DNA of 64,000 bases from Myxococcus xanthus. Its GTDB lineage: Bacteria; Myxococcota; Myxococcia; Myxococcales; Myxococcaceae. Positions 33,387 through 41,266 of this stretch are shown piece by piece (the stretch's first letter is position 1; each line of letters starts with the position of its first letter). The position numbers were made by a program, and so were the translations under genes. The stretch is taken from the NCBI RefSeq assembly GCF_013116825.1, contig NZ_JABFNS010000009.1:1-64000 (forward strand), read 5' to 3'. The notes under the pieces were generated by a model, which was given only the letters and a program-made list of their open reading frames with translations, searched no databases and had not been told where the DNA came from.

Positions 33387-35297
33387 ATGAGCAACCGGCT
33401 GGATTTTTTCTTCAGGCAACGTGTCAGCGAGGCCGAGCTGGATTTGGCCTTCGCGCAGTTGGAACAGGCGGACCGAAACCTCGCCTCGGACTTGGGCGTC
33501 CACGGTGTCATCTCTGGGGCAGTGCCCGCGCCGCACTCCCCCGTGCCCAACCTCTCCGTCGACCTGACGGCCCCGGGCCGCGCCTACGACAACCTCGGCC
33601 AGCGCATCTTCTTCGGCACCGGGCAGACGGTGGACTGCGCCATGGACGTCTCCGGCATCCCCACCGACGTCTCCACCTCCGGCAGCGAGAGGTGGCTGGG
33701 CGTCTTCCTGCGCTTCACCCGCCTGCTGTCCGAGCCGCGCACGGACGGCAACTCCCAGCAGGTATACTTCCGCCGCGACGAGTCCTTCGAGCTGGTCGTG
33801 CGCCAGGCGCCGGAGGGCCCTGCCGGCCAAGCGCCCAAGCCAGCCCTCCAACCCGACGAACTGCTGTTGTGTGACGTCCGGCGCCGCCCGGGGCAGACGC
33901 AAATTCTCGCCGCGGACTTGGACACCTCTCGCCGCCAGGCCTTCATCTTCGCCCGGGGAACCTCCGTGGCCGTGGAGAGCGGCACCTGGGACGTCCTGAG
34001 CCCCAGCGCGGACACGGTGCAGGCGACGTTGGACTCGGTGGACGGCGAGTTCGCCGGGCACTACTCCGGCGACACCCGGAGGCATGAGGCCGGTGCCGTT
34101 GACTACGCTCCCTACGGCTTTCTCACCTCCACCACCGTGCAGGAGGCCGTGGACGAAGTCGTCGAGAAGCTCTCCTCGGCCGCCGCTGGCACACCGGGCG
34201 CCTCCCGCGTGGGCGCGGACGCGGTGCCCGGCACACCCAACCTCCTTCCGGCGGGCACCGTGGACGTGCAGCTCTCCTCGCTGCTGGGCTTCCTCAACGC
34301 CCACCAGGGCGCGGCCACCGGCGCCCACCACGCCAGCGCCATTGGCGCCACACCCCACGGCTACGTCAGCAGCACCAGCGTGCAGGCCCAGCTCCAGGAG
34401 GTCGTCACCCGCCTCGGCGAGACGACGGCAAACAGCCCCGGCGCCTCTCGTGTCGGAGGAGACGCGCTGGCCGGGACGCCCCACTCCCTCCCTGCCAGCA
34501 GTCTGCGGCAGCAGGTGGCCGCGCTGCTGGGCTTCCTCAACGGGCACGTCACCCAGCCCGCCGATGCGCATGCAGCCTCCGCCGTCTCCGTCGCGGATGC
34601 TGGCAACCTGCTGACGGCAGGCACCGTCGAAGCGGCCCTCGCGGAAGTCCTCTCGGCCTTCAGCGGAGGGCACTTCCGCGGCAACGAGACGGCGGCGGGC
34701 CAGCACAAGGCCATCCTCCAGCCCGTCCTCGGCGCCGGCCGCGTCCTTCTTCTCGACGCCCAGGGCGCGGGCGGCGTCGCCGCGCGGCTGCGCCTCTACG
34801 CCGACAGCGACTCGGTGTGGTTCACGCTCAACGCCGCCTGGAATGGGAGCGCCTGGGCCCGGGACACCACCGGCGCGGCTGCCGCCGGCTTCCGCCTCTC
34901 GCGCAACGAGGTGGAGTTCCTCCATGACGCCAGCCTCACCGCCACCTTCGCCTCCTGGACGCGCACCTTGCGACTCCCCCTGAGTAGCACCGCCAACAAC
35001 ACCTCCTTCGAGCTGGCGGGCAGCGTGCGCGAGGTGGGCCGGCTCGGCCTCCAGTACAGCAATAGCGACACCGCCGCGCACGACAACCTGTCCGGGGGAG
35101 GCTCGGTGACGTTCCGCAGTCGCTTCCCCTCCGCGCCCTCCTCCATCACCCTCAGCCCCTACGCCTTCTCCGGAAGCTTCGTCGGCAATCCCACCGTCAT
35201 GGTGCCGGATAGAGACGGCTTCGCCTTCTACAGCCACCAAAACCTTCCAGGCCTCGCCGCGACGTACTGGTTCGGCTCGTACACCGCTGTCGCGTAA
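33387..35297 (+). CDS. Tail fibre protein
   Basis: The 636-residue protein begins with MSNRLDFFFRQRVSEAELDL, a likely baseplate-attachment domain. In the middle it holds two related units of about 90 residues, each with an STTVQEA/STSVQAQ helix, PGASRVG(A/G)DA(V/L)(P/A)GTP and SLLGFLNAH/ALLGFLNGH, as in repetitive phage fibre shafts. The C-terminal 180 residues are beta-rich and end in an aromatic receptor-tip-like stretch (DGFAFYSHQNLPG, YWFGSYTAVA). It is presumed to bind the cell surface. ATG after GGAGGG, directly downstream of P5. Confidence 0.8.
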   Translation: MSNRLDFFFRQRVSEAELDLAFAQLEQADRNLASDLGVHGVISGAVPAPHSPVPNLSVDLTAPGRAYDNLGQRIFFGTGQTVDCAMDVSGIPTDVSTSGSERWLGVFLRFTRLLSEPRTDGNSQQVYFRRDESFELVVRQAPEGPAGQAPKPALQPDELLLCDVRRRPGQTQILAADLDTSRRQAFIFARGTSVAVESGTWDVLSPSADTVQATLDSVDGEFAGHYSGDTRRHEAGAVDYAPYGFLTSTTVQEAVDEVVEKLSSAAAGTPGASRVGADAVPGTPNLLPAGTVDVQLSSLLGFLNAHQGAATGAHHASAIGATPHGYVSSTSVQAQLQEVVTRLGETTANSPGASRVGGDALAGTPHSLPASSLRQQVAALLGFLNGHVTQPADAHAASAVSVADAGNLLTAGTVEAALAEVLSAFSGGHFRGNETAAGQHKAILQPVLGAGRVLLLDAQGAGGVAARLRLYADSDSVWFTLNAAWNGSAWARDTTGAAAAGFRLSRNEVEFLHDASLTATFASWTRTLRLPLSSTANNTSFELAGSVREVGRLGLQYSNSDTAAHDNLSGGGSVTFRSRFPSAPSSITLSPYAFSGSFVGNPTVMVPDRDGFAFYSHQNLPGLAATYWFGSYTAVA

Positions 35298-35307
35298 GGG
35301 CGCCCCC

Positions 35308-35745
35308 ATGGCCATTCACGAAGTCACCACCGAGGACGTACTTCAGCGCTGCGCCCGGTGCGGCAGCGGCAATCGCCTCTCCCTCGACACCCTCGAGGTC
35401 GGCGTCGCCCGTCGGGAGGACGTGGACGACAGCCTCGTCCAGCTCCCTCCCTGTCCCGCCTGCCGCTCCACCGAATTTCTCATCCGCGCCTCCGAGAGCG
35501 AGCCGGCGCATCCGGCGCCAGGGAGCTTCGGACACCTGCACCGACTCCTCGTCGGCCATGTCCACGCAGAGCTCGTCCAGCGCGGACGCCTGCATACGGT
35601 GCTCAAGCCCAAGGGGGGCGGCGCCAGAAAGGTGGCCGTGCATCCCCTGTCGCAGGAGGCTCGCGAGCGCTGGTTTCCGCAGGGCTTGCGCATCGCGGTG
35701 CCCGCCAACGAGGAGCCCCGCGCCCCTGAAGAGCCCAGCCAATAG
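35308..35745 (+). CDS. Zinc-ribbon hypothetical protein
   Basis: The 145-residue protein has CARC and CPAC knuckles 35 residues apart, a zinc ribbon, then a basic region. It starts 10 bases after the fibre gene and is likely the last gene of the P5 transcript. It could assist fibre assembly; no family recognised. Confidence 0.6.
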   Translation: MAIHEVTTEDVLQRCARCGSGNRLSLDTLEVGVARREDVDDSLVQLPPCPACRSTEFLIRASESEPAHPAPGSFGHLHRLLVGHVHAELVQRGRLHTVLKPKGGGARKVAVHPLSQEARERWFPQGLRIAVPANEEPRAPEEPSQ

Positions 35746-35814
35746 ACATACACCGTCAGTAAAACAGCCCCTCGCGCCGCGATGCCCCGGGGCGTCGCGA
35801 ATCCCTCGTTCCTC

Positions 35815-35850
35815 GACTTGCTATGTCCCCAAGACAGAGCGTGTATGTCT
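35815..35850 (+). promoter_or_regulatory. Accessory element M1 (copy 1 of 6)
   Basis: GACTTG at 35815 and AGAGCGTGTATGTCT at 35836 are 21 bp apart, as in all six copies. This copy also contains ATGTCCCC between the blocks, resembling the late element. It precedes the small gene at 35886. Confidence 0.7.
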
Positions 35851-35885
35851 TCACGCGCTGCCCACTGCGCGACAGGGAGACACGC

Positions 35886-36182
35886 ATGTTTATCGGCACT
35901 GACACCACCTACATCGGCAATGAAATCCCCGGGCTCCGGGGGCAGAGGGTCCGCATCTTCGCGGTGCTGCGCGGTGGCCTCCGCCCCGACGCCAACCCGG
36001 ACGCGGACGACTACTACGTGAATGACAACGAAAAACTGGCGCGTCTCGGAGGTGCAACGGCCGAGGACTGCATCGACGCGGCTCCCATTCACCCGGACGG
36101 AACCACCTCCTTCGTGCATGTCGACCCGCGCGCCATCGACCTGGAGTGCTTCGCGCATCTGCAAAAGCCCAGCGCACAATGA
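35886..36182 (+). CDS. Small accessory phage protein
   Basis: The 98-residue acidic protein (FIGTDTTYIGNEIPGLRGQR ... VHVDPRAIDLECFAHL) resembles a small SH3-like beta domain. ATG with AGGGAGA upstream, behind element M1. No family recognised. Confidence 0.6.
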   Translation: MFIGTDTTYIGNEIPGLRGQRVRIFAVLRGGLRPDANPDADDYYVNDNEKLARLGGATAEDCIDAAPIHPDGTTSFVHVDPRAIDLECFAHLQKPSAQ

Positions 36183-36216
36183 CTTGCCATGCGCGCGAAA
36201 CAGAGCGCGTATGTCT
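36181..36216 (+). promoter_or_regulatory. Accessory element M2 (copy 2 of 6)
   Basis: GACTTGCCAT at 36181 and AGAGCGCGTATGTCTC at 36202, 21 bp apart. It overlaps the stop of the preceding gene and precedes the gene at 36254. It is nearly identical to M3 because the whole unit is duplicated. Confidence 0.7.
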
Positions 36217-36253
36217 CACGCGCGACGCCCAAGGCGCACGAAAGGACAAAACA

Positions 36254-36484
36254 ATGACACCCCGCAAGCCCGGCCCCGCCAACGCCTCGAAGCCCGCCCA
36301 GGCGCCCGCAGAGACCCTCGAGCGCATTGCGCGCGAGGAAATGGACATCGAAACACTAGAGAAGCGATGGAGCGACAGCCTCGACTTCCACAACGTGTCG
36401 GTTTGGGGAGTGAAGGCTGCGCTCGAAGCGGCGTACCAAGCCGGTAAGCGCGACGCCGGCAACACTCCCGCCGTCACCCCGTAG
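36254..36484 (+). CDS. Small accessory protein, tandem copy A
   Basis: The 76-residue protein has a Pro/Ala/Lys-rich N-terminus, a central ETLERIAREEMDIETLEKR helix and a C-terminal ALEAAYQAGKRDAGNTP. The next gene is a diverged copy (same start MTP-K-P, same helix, same AAYQAGKRDA ending). Function unknown; possibly a small DNA- or protein-binding phage factor. Confidence 0.65.
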   Translation: MTPRKPGPANASKPAQAPAETLERIAREEMDIETLEKRWSDSLDFHNVSVWGVKAALEAAYQAGKRDAGNTPAVTP

Positions 36485-36518
36485 CACCTCGGGCCCTCTC
36501 CCAAACCCAGCGCTCAAT

Positions 36519-36554
36519 GACTTGCCATGCGCGCGAACCAGAGCGCATATGCCT
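36519..36554 (+). promoter_or_regulatory. Accessory element M3 (copy 3 of 6)
   Basis: GACTTGCCAT at 36519 and AGAGCGCATATGCCTC at 36540, 21 bp apart. It precedes the second copy of the tandem small gene. Confidence 0.7.
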
Positions 36555-36593
36555 CACACGCGCCTGCCCAAGGCGCGCAGGGAGGACGAAACA

Positions 36594-36818
36594 ATGACAC
36601 CCATCAAGCCCCGCTCCAGCAGCCCCTCGAAGCCCGCCCGGGCGCCCGCAGAAACCCTCGAACGCGTTGCGCGCGAGGAGATGAACATTGAAACACTGAA
36701 GACACGCAATAGCGACAGCCTCGACATTTACGAAGTGGCGGTATGGCAACTGAGGGACGCCCTCGAAGCGGCCTACCAAGCCGGCAAGCGCGACGCCAGC
36801 AACACACCCACCAAGTAG
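36594..36818 (+). CDS. Small accessory protein, tandem copy B
   Basis: The 74-residue paralogue of the upstream gene keeps the APAETLERVAREEMNIETLK helix and the EAAYQAGKRDASNTP ending, but has IYEVAVWQLRDA where copy A has FHNVSVWGVKAA. GGAGGACG stands upstream of the ATG. Retention of both copies with their own promoter element suggests both are used. Confidence 0.65.
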   Translation: MTPIKPRSSSPSKPARAPAETLERVAREEMNIETLKTRNSDSLDIYEVAVWQLRDALEAAYQAGKRDASNTPTK

Positions 36819-36927
36819 TCCACCACCACCGACGCCCCGCCCAGCGGGGCAGCCGCGCACGAGGGCCGCCGGGCCGCCCCCGTGAACGGCAGACGTGTAC
36901 CCACGGCCCGGAAAGGAAAACACCACC

Positions 36928-37563
36928 ATGCCTCGCAACGCCGCACCGAAGACGACGAAGACGACGAAGACGAAGATGCTGGAGTCCATGAACCTGACGG
37001 AGCTGCGCGCCCGGTACCGCGAAGTCGTGGGCGAGGAGACGCGCAGCCCCAACAGGACGCACCTCATCCGCCGCATCGAGGAGGCACTCGCCGCGAAGAA
37101 GCGGAGAAGCCCCACCCACCGGGCGACGGCCGCCACCCCCAGCGCGCCTCCGGCGCCTGCCGCACGGGCCGACACCCCGTCCGAGGGCACGCAGCCGGCC
37201 CCCCGACGCGGGCGCTTCGCCAACATGTCGCTCGAGGAGGTGCAGGCGAAGTACCGCGAAGTCGTGGGACGCCCGACAGGCAGCAGCGACATCCCCTACC
37301 TCAAGTGGAAGATTCGGGAGGCGGAGGCCGGGCGCGTGCCGGTGGGCCCCCGTCCCGAGCGCGAGGTGAAGGTGGGCGAGGACGGCAAGCGCGTCATCCC
37401 CCTCTCCTTCGACGCGGAGGACTTGGCGGTCCTGGACAAGGCCTGGCGCGACGCGGGCATCCCGAGCCGGACTCGTTTCTTCAAGCGCGCGGTCCACCGA
37501 GAACTCACGGCCATGGGCGCCACCGAAGCCGCCGCGCGCTTCGCCCCAAAAGAGGAGGAGTGA
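36928..37563 (+). CDS. Two SAP/HeH-like repeats plus ribbon-helix-helix-like domain
   Basis: The 211-residue basic protein has two matching segments, NLTELRARYREVVGEETRSP...LIRRIEEAL and SLEEVQAKYREVVGRPTGSS...LKWKIREAE, that look like small helix-extension-helix DNA-binding modules (DUF2924/SAP type). Its C-terminal 55 residues (VIPLSFDAEDLAVLDKAWRD ... FFKRAVHREL) resemble a ribbon-helix-helix. It is therefore a likely DNA-binding regulator of the prophage, and a candidate for controlling one of the repeated promoter elements. It lacks the M element; a weak GACGTGTAC occurs upstream. GAAAGGA precedes the ATG. Confidence 0.65.
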   Translation: MPRNAAPKTTKTTKTKMLESMNLTELRARYREVVGEETRSPNRTHLIRRIEEALAAKKRRSPTHRATAATPSAPPAPAARADTPSEGTQPAPRRGRFANMSLEEVQAKYREVVGRPTGSSDIPYLKWKIREAEAGRVPVGPRPEREVKVGEDGKRVIPLSFDAEDLAVLDKAWRDAGIPSRTRFFKRAVHRELTAMGATEAAARFAPKEEE

Positions 37564-37737
37564 GGCCCGTACCCACTCGCCCCAGCAGGACAACGAATAG
37601 GCCGAGAGGCCCCCAACCCGGACGCGCTCCGCCCCGCCGTCCACACGCGAGGCGGGCGCCAACATCGCCGTGAAGTGGAACACCGCCCGAGACCTTCGAC
37701 CGGCCCCTCTTTCAACGCAGTCCCCCAAGGGAACAAC

Positions 37738-37923
37738 ATGAAGACACGCAGCGAATTGGAAGCAATGACCGTCAAGAAACTGCGCCGCTATGTCATCGAC
37801 ACCGGAAACAGTTTCCCCTACCTGGGGGAAACCAGGAAGTCGGAGATCATCGACAAGCTGATGAAGATTCAAGCCGAGCGGGAGGGCACGAAGCCCGCCC
37901 CTGCCTCCAAGAGGGCGCCCTAG
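37738..37923 (+). CDS. Small SAP-like helical protein
   Basis: The 61-residue protein (SELEAMTVKKLRRYVIDTGN ... KSEIIDKLMKIQAE) resembles a single SAP/HeH module like those in the upstream gene, followed by a basic tail. AAGGGAAC precedes the ATG. It probably binds DNA. Confidence 0.6.
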   Translation: MKTRSELEAMTVKKLRRYVIDTGNSFPYLGETRKSEIIDKLMKIQAEREGTKPAPASKRAP

Positions 37924-38116
37924 CCGCAGCCCCTCTCCATTCGAGGGCCTTGCCGGGCTGCGACAGGCGCGTCCGGCAAGCCACGCGAGCAGGCCGAAAT
38001 AGGGCCCGAGCGCACACGCCCTGCCTCACCGCCAGCCACGTGCTCCATCAGGAACAGCGTCCCGGCCCGAACGCCAACGCCCCGGACAGCACATACATCC
38101 CAAAGACAGCAGAGTA
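37924..38116. other. Short gene-free gap before element M4
   Basis: The gap is GC-rich with no supported ORF. It ends in a slightly AT-richer patch leading into element M4. Confidence 0.4.
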
Positions 38117-38152
38117 GACTTGATACGCTCACCCACAAGAGCGTGTATGCCT
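38117..38152 (+). promoter_or_regulatory. Accessory element M4 (copy 4 of 6)
   Basis: GACTTGATAC at 38117 and AGAGCGTGTATGCCTTTCGC at 38138, 21 bp apart, followed by GACGGG as in M6. It precedes the gene at 38201. Confidence 0.7.
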
Positions 38153-38200
38153 TTCGCGACGGGCAACAAAGCACCGCGCGACTCCGCAGGAATATCGACT

Positions 38201-38539
38201 ATGAGCGCCACGGCCATCCCTACCTTCATCGTCCCGGTCAAGGTTGTTGATTTCAGCAACACCGTATTGACGCTGACCCTCGGCAAGAGCCGGTACGGCA
38301 CGGCCCAGCCGCAACTGGACATCTTCCTTCAGCCCGGCGCCACCCACCGGCAGGTGAGCGCGCTGCTCCACACCTTCGCCGCCAGCCTGGAGCTGAACAC
38401 CCCCAACAGCGAGCGGTGGATTGTGCAGTCCGAGCGCCTCTCGGAGCCGAACCACGGCCGCATCTACCTGGAGCTGGCCGAAGGCGACGAGGCCGAGGCC
38501 ATGCGGGGCATGGCGCTCCTCAACATACTGCTGGGCTGA
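38201..38539 (+). CDS. Accessory phage protein, paralogue A
   Basis: The 112-residue protein contains SRYGTAQPQLDIFLQPGATH, LLHTFAASLEL, RWIVQSERL and GRIYLELAEGDEAEAMRGMA. The gene at 38726 shares the same order of motifs (ARYGIPQPYIEV, LHRLYADVEM, CWNVRIEL, GFVYVELAEGTPEEAERAMA), so the two are diverged paralogues. Probably a ferredoxin-like alpha/beta fold. Function unknown. Confidence 0.65.
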   Translation: MSATAIPTFIVPVKVVDFSNTVLTLTLGKSRYGTAQPQLDIFLQPGATHRQVSALLHTFAASLELNTPNSERWIVQSERLSEPNHGRIYLELAEGDEAEAMRGMALLNILLG

Positions 38540-38648
38540 AGGAGAGGACGGCGGGAATCCGCGCCGCAGCACCGCGCGGGTTCCCGGCCATACGAAAGCC
38601 GTCCATGCTCGCGGACGCACTGCCTACAGGCGCCGCACCTCAAGACTC

Positions 38649-38685
38649 GACTTGCATAACGCATCAACAAGAGCGCGTATGTCTT
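38649..38685 (+). promoter_or_regulatory. Accessory element M5 (copy 5 of 6)
   Basis: GACTTGCATA at 38649 and AGAGCGCGTATGTCTTTCGC at 38670, 21 bp apart. It precedes the gene at 38726. Confidence 0.7.
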
Positions 38686-38725
38686 TCGCAACGGGGCGAC
38701 ATCCCTACGAAACGCGAGGATAACG

Positions 38726-39031
38726 ATGGCCACGACGAGCCAGCAACTGATGATGGTGGGACAGCGCACCGCGCGCTATGGGATTCCCCAGCCGTACATC
38801 GAGGTGCGATTCCCGAGGGAGATACGCCAGCGCACGCTGAACGCCGCCCTCCATCGCCTCTACGCCGATGTTGAGATGGCAACCTCGGAGCGAGAGTGCT
38901 GGAATGTACGCATTGAGCTGATCCCAGACATACTCATGTACTCCGGGGGCTTCGTGTACGTGGAGCTTGCAGAGGGAACACCGGAGGAAGCGGAGCGGGC
39001 GATGGCGATGCTCAAGAGCCTCGTGGGCTGA
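38726..39031 (+). CDS. Accessory phage protein, paralogue B
   Basis: The 101-residue protein is a diverged copy of the 38201 gene, with the shared motifs ARYG-x-x-QP, LH, and YVELAEG-x-x-x-EA ending in a short helix and a terminal Gly. GCGAGGA precedes the ATG. Each paralogue keeps its own M element. Confidence 0.65.
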   Translation: MATTSQQLMMVGQRTARYGIPQPYIEVRFPREIRQRTLNAALHRLYADVEMATSERECWNVRIELIPDILMYSGGFVYVELAEGTPEEAERAMAMLKSLVG

Positions 39032-39317
39032 CCCCTCCTGAGCCCCTCGGCATGCGGCGCGCGCACGCCAGGAGCCCTGCGCAGGTGAGAGGCTCTTCCG
39101 GCTGAATCAGCGGGCGAGGCAGTGGCAGTCCGCTCCGGGGTATGCCGCCAATCCCCAACGCCCTGCCGGCGAGACAATCACACACGCTGGAATTCCGCCT
39201 ACCGCCGCCAATCCAGGCAGACTGGCCGCACCCATTCACAGGCGCCCGGCGCGAAAACCCGCGAATTCTCGCAACTATCCCAGACACCCGAAACCCACCC
39301 AACCAGACGTCGAAGAG
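39032..39317. other. Gene-free gap before the amidoligase element
   Basis: No supported gene lies in this stretch. It is less GC-rich near 39180-39300, just upstream of element M6. Confidence 0.4.
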
Positions 39318-39355
39318 GACTTGCCTCATTCGCGCACAAGAGCGTGTATGTGTTT
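39318..39355 (+). promoter_or_regulatory. Accessory element M6 (copy 6 of 6)
   Basis: GACTTGCCTC at 39318 and AGAGCGTGTATGTGTTTCGC at 39339, 21 bp apart, then GACGGG. It precedes the amidoligase gene and so probably drives the amidoligase-cyclotransferase operon. Confidence 0.7.
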
Positions 39356-39400
39356 CGCGACGGGCGCCACAGCCCCGCGCGAACGCGAGAGGCAAACTCC

Positions 39401-40354
39401 ATGAAGACGCTCCGGTTTGGAATTGAGATTGAAACGGTTGGCGCCAGCCGCCAGAAACTGGCCCACGCGATTCAGGGCGCGGTGGGCGGGCACGTTTCCG
39501 GCGACTACCGGGGCTGGCAGGTGACGGACCCCCAGGGCCGCGCCTGGAAGGTGGTGCCGGACGGCTCGCTGAGCGGGGGCGAGTACAGCGGCGAAATCGT
39601 CTCCCCCATCCTCACCTACCAGGACATGGACGCCTTACAGCAGGTGGTGCGCGCCGCACGCGAGGCCGGCGCTCGCGCCGACGCCTCCACCGGCATCCAC
39701 ATCCACGTCGACGGCAGCCGATTCGAGGCCCAGAGCGTCACCAACCTCGTGAAGATGATTCACAAGCAGGAGCGCCTCCTGGAGACCGCCCTCGGGGTGA
39801 GCGCCGCGCGGCTGAACCGCTTCTGCAAGCCCATCGACGGGGCCTTCCTCCAGCGGCTGGAGGCCCGGCGCCCGCGCACCCTCCAGGACGTGAATGAGGC
39901 TTGGTACGGACGCCGCAACCTCGCCCCGCAGCGCTACGACTCCAGCCGCTACCACGGCCTCAACCTCAACAGCCTCTTCTTCCGGGGCACGATTGAATTC
40001 CGCTACTTCAACGGCTCGGTCCACGCGGGCGAGGTGAAGGCCTACGTCCAACTGGTGTTGGCCCTGGCCGCCCGCGCCCTGGCCTCGAAGGCCGCCTCCA
40101 GCAAGCGCCGCGACTTCAACCCCGCCACCGCCAAGTATGACTTCCGGGTGTTCCTCCTCCATCTCGGCCTCATCGGCGAGGAGTTCAAGACGGCCCGCCT
40201 CCACCTCCTCAAGCACCTGGAGGGCAGCGCCGCCTGGAAGGGCCAGCGCCGCGACAGGCGCGGCCCGGGTGGGGACGGCACCCCTGGCAGCGAGGACGCG
40301 CAGGGCGGCAGCGGGAGCGCCCAGGGCAACGCGCACGAAGCCCTCGCCGCCTGA
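39401..40354 (+). CDS. Putative amidoligase enzyme
   Basis: The 317-residue protein matches the glutamine-synthetase-fold putative amidoligases: FGIEIETVG at the N-terminus (metal-binding Glu pair), [42 protein letters not shown] and [19 protein letters not shown]. Such enzymes form ATP-dependent amide bonds. A Gly/Ser-rich disordered tail follows residue 280. It is followed by two cyclotransferases, a pairing described for phage and bacterial amidoligase clusters (work of Iyer and colleagues). The gene contains one in-frame TTA codon (39634). Confidence 0.85.
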   Translation: MKTLRFGIEIETVGASRQKLAHAIQGAVGGHVSGDYRGWQVTDPQGRAWKVVPDGSLSGGEYSGEIVSPILTYQDMDALQQVVRAAREAGARADASTGIHIHVDGSRFEAQSVTNLVKMIHKQERLLETALGVSAARLNRFCKPIDGAFLQRLEARRPRTLQDVNEAWYGRRNLAPQRYDSSRYHGLNLNSLFFRGTIEFRYFNGSVHAGEVKAYVQLVLALAARALASKAASSKRRDFNPATAKYDFRVFLLHLGLIGEEFKTARLHLLKHLEGSAAWKGQRRDRRGPGGDGTPGSEDAQGGSGSAQGNAHEALAA

Positions 40355-40367
40355 AGCGGCCTTCACG

Positions 40368-40389
40368 CCAGGGCCCTTCGGGGCCCTGG
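40368..40389. terminator. UUCG-capped hairpin after amidoligase
   Basis: CCAGGGCCC and GGGCCCTGG form a perfect 9-bp stem with a TTCG tetraloop, 13 bp after the amidoligase stop. There is no T-run, so it may be a processing or attenuation hairpin rather than a strong terminator. Confidence 0.5.
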
Positions 40390-40439
40390 TCGGCACTGAC
40401 AACGGCGGGCCGCGCGCCCGCCCTCAACGCGAGAATCCT

Positions 40440-40880
40440 ATGCTCTACTTCGCCTACGGCTCCAACCTCGACAGGGCCCAAATGCGCGCGCGCTGCCCCA
40501 GCGCCACCGTCGAAGCGCGGGCCACCCTTCCCGGCCACACCCTGGTGTTTGGCGGCTACAGCCGCCGCTGGGGTGGCGCCGTCGCCAGTCTCCAGCGCGT
40601 GCGCGGAGCCCACGTCGAAGGACTGCTGTACCGCCTCACTCCCGAGGACGTGCGCGCCCTCGACGCCTTCGAGGGGCACCCCCTCGCGTACCGGCGCGCC
40701 ACCCGACTGGTGACGGACAGGGCCGGCCTGCGCCGCCGCGCACTGGTGTATCTCCAGCCCGAAGCAGACTTCGAGTCCTGGCCCCCCGCTGGCCGCTACT
40801 TCCGCGTCCTCTGGCACGCCTACGGGCGCCTGGGCTTCAACCGCGCCGCGCTCGCAGGCGCCCTGGGAGGTGCGGCGTGA
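40440..40880 (+). CDS. Gamma-glutamylcyclotransferase (YGSNL type)
   Basis: The 146-residue protein starts with MLYFAYGSNLDRAQMRARCP, the substrate loop of gamma-glutamylcyclotransferases, and has HVEGLLYRLTPEDVRALDAF followed by EGHPLAYRR with the catalytic Glu. The family releases amino acids from gamma-glutamyl bonds as pyroglutamate. With the amidoligase it could remove or edit a gamma-linked amide modification. It ends in a 4-base overlap with a second, different cyclotransferase. Confidence 0.85.
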   Translation: MLYFAYGSNLDRAQMRARCPSATVEARATLPGHTLVFGGYSRRWGGAVASLQRVRGAHVEGLLYRLTPEDVRALDAFEGHPLAYRRATRLVTDRAGLRRRALVYLQPEADFESWPPAGRYFRVLWHAYGRLGFNRAALAGALGGAA

Positions 40881-41266
40881 AGCGCGCTTCAACTTCGACG
40901 CGCGTCTTCGTCTACGGAACGCTGCTGTCCGGCGAGCCCAACCACCGCCTCCTGCGCGGCGCACGCCTCATCGGCCCAGCGCGGACGCAGCCCCGCTTCA
41001 CCCTCTACGACTACGGGCCCTTCCCTGCCCTCGCCTCCAGGGGCAAGCACGCCGTCGAGGGCGAGGTGTACGAAGTCGACGCTCTCATGCTGGCGGCGCT
41101 CGACAGGCTCGAGGGCCATCCTCGCTTCTACGAGCGCACGTCCATTGCCCTCGACGGTGCCGGCCGCGTCGAGGCATACCTGTTTCCCAAGGGGCGGTTG
41201 GCCGGCCGCCCCATCATTGAGTCCGGTTGCTGGCGTCAACACCTACAGGAGAGGAAGCCATGGTAA
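40877..41266 (+). CDS. Gamma-glutamylcyclotransferase, AIG2-like (YGTL type)
   Basis: The 129-residue protein has VFVYGTLLSGEPNHRLL near the start, YGPFPAL, VEGEVYEVDALMLAALDRLE and EGHPRFYER, typical of AIG2-like/GGCT-related cyclotransferases. GTG start overlaps the previous stop (GTGA). Two subtypes side by side suggest either a heteromeric enzyme or two different substrates. Confidence 0.82.
   Translation: MKRASTSTRVFVYGTLLSGEPNHRLLRGARLIGPARTQPRFTLYDYGPFPALASRGKHAVEGEVYEVDALMLAALDRLEGHPRFYERTSIALDGAGRVEAYLFPKGRLAGRPIIESGCWRQHLQERKPW

Larger units (their letters stand above)
36174..36818 (+). repeat. Tandem duplication of promoter-plus-gene unit
   Basis: The unit 36174-36484 (CACAATGACTTGCCATGCGC onward) and the unit 36512-36818 (CTCAATGACTTGCCATGCGC onward) share the element, the leader with ACAATGACACCC at the start codon, and a homologous small gene. 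The copies have diverged in the central codons, so the duplication is not recent. Confidence 0.75.

Noticed and set aside
36174-39355. CRISPR array suggested by the regularly recurring M elements
   Set aside because: The copies are 340-1,600 bp apart with genes between them, not 60-70 bp apart with unique spacers.
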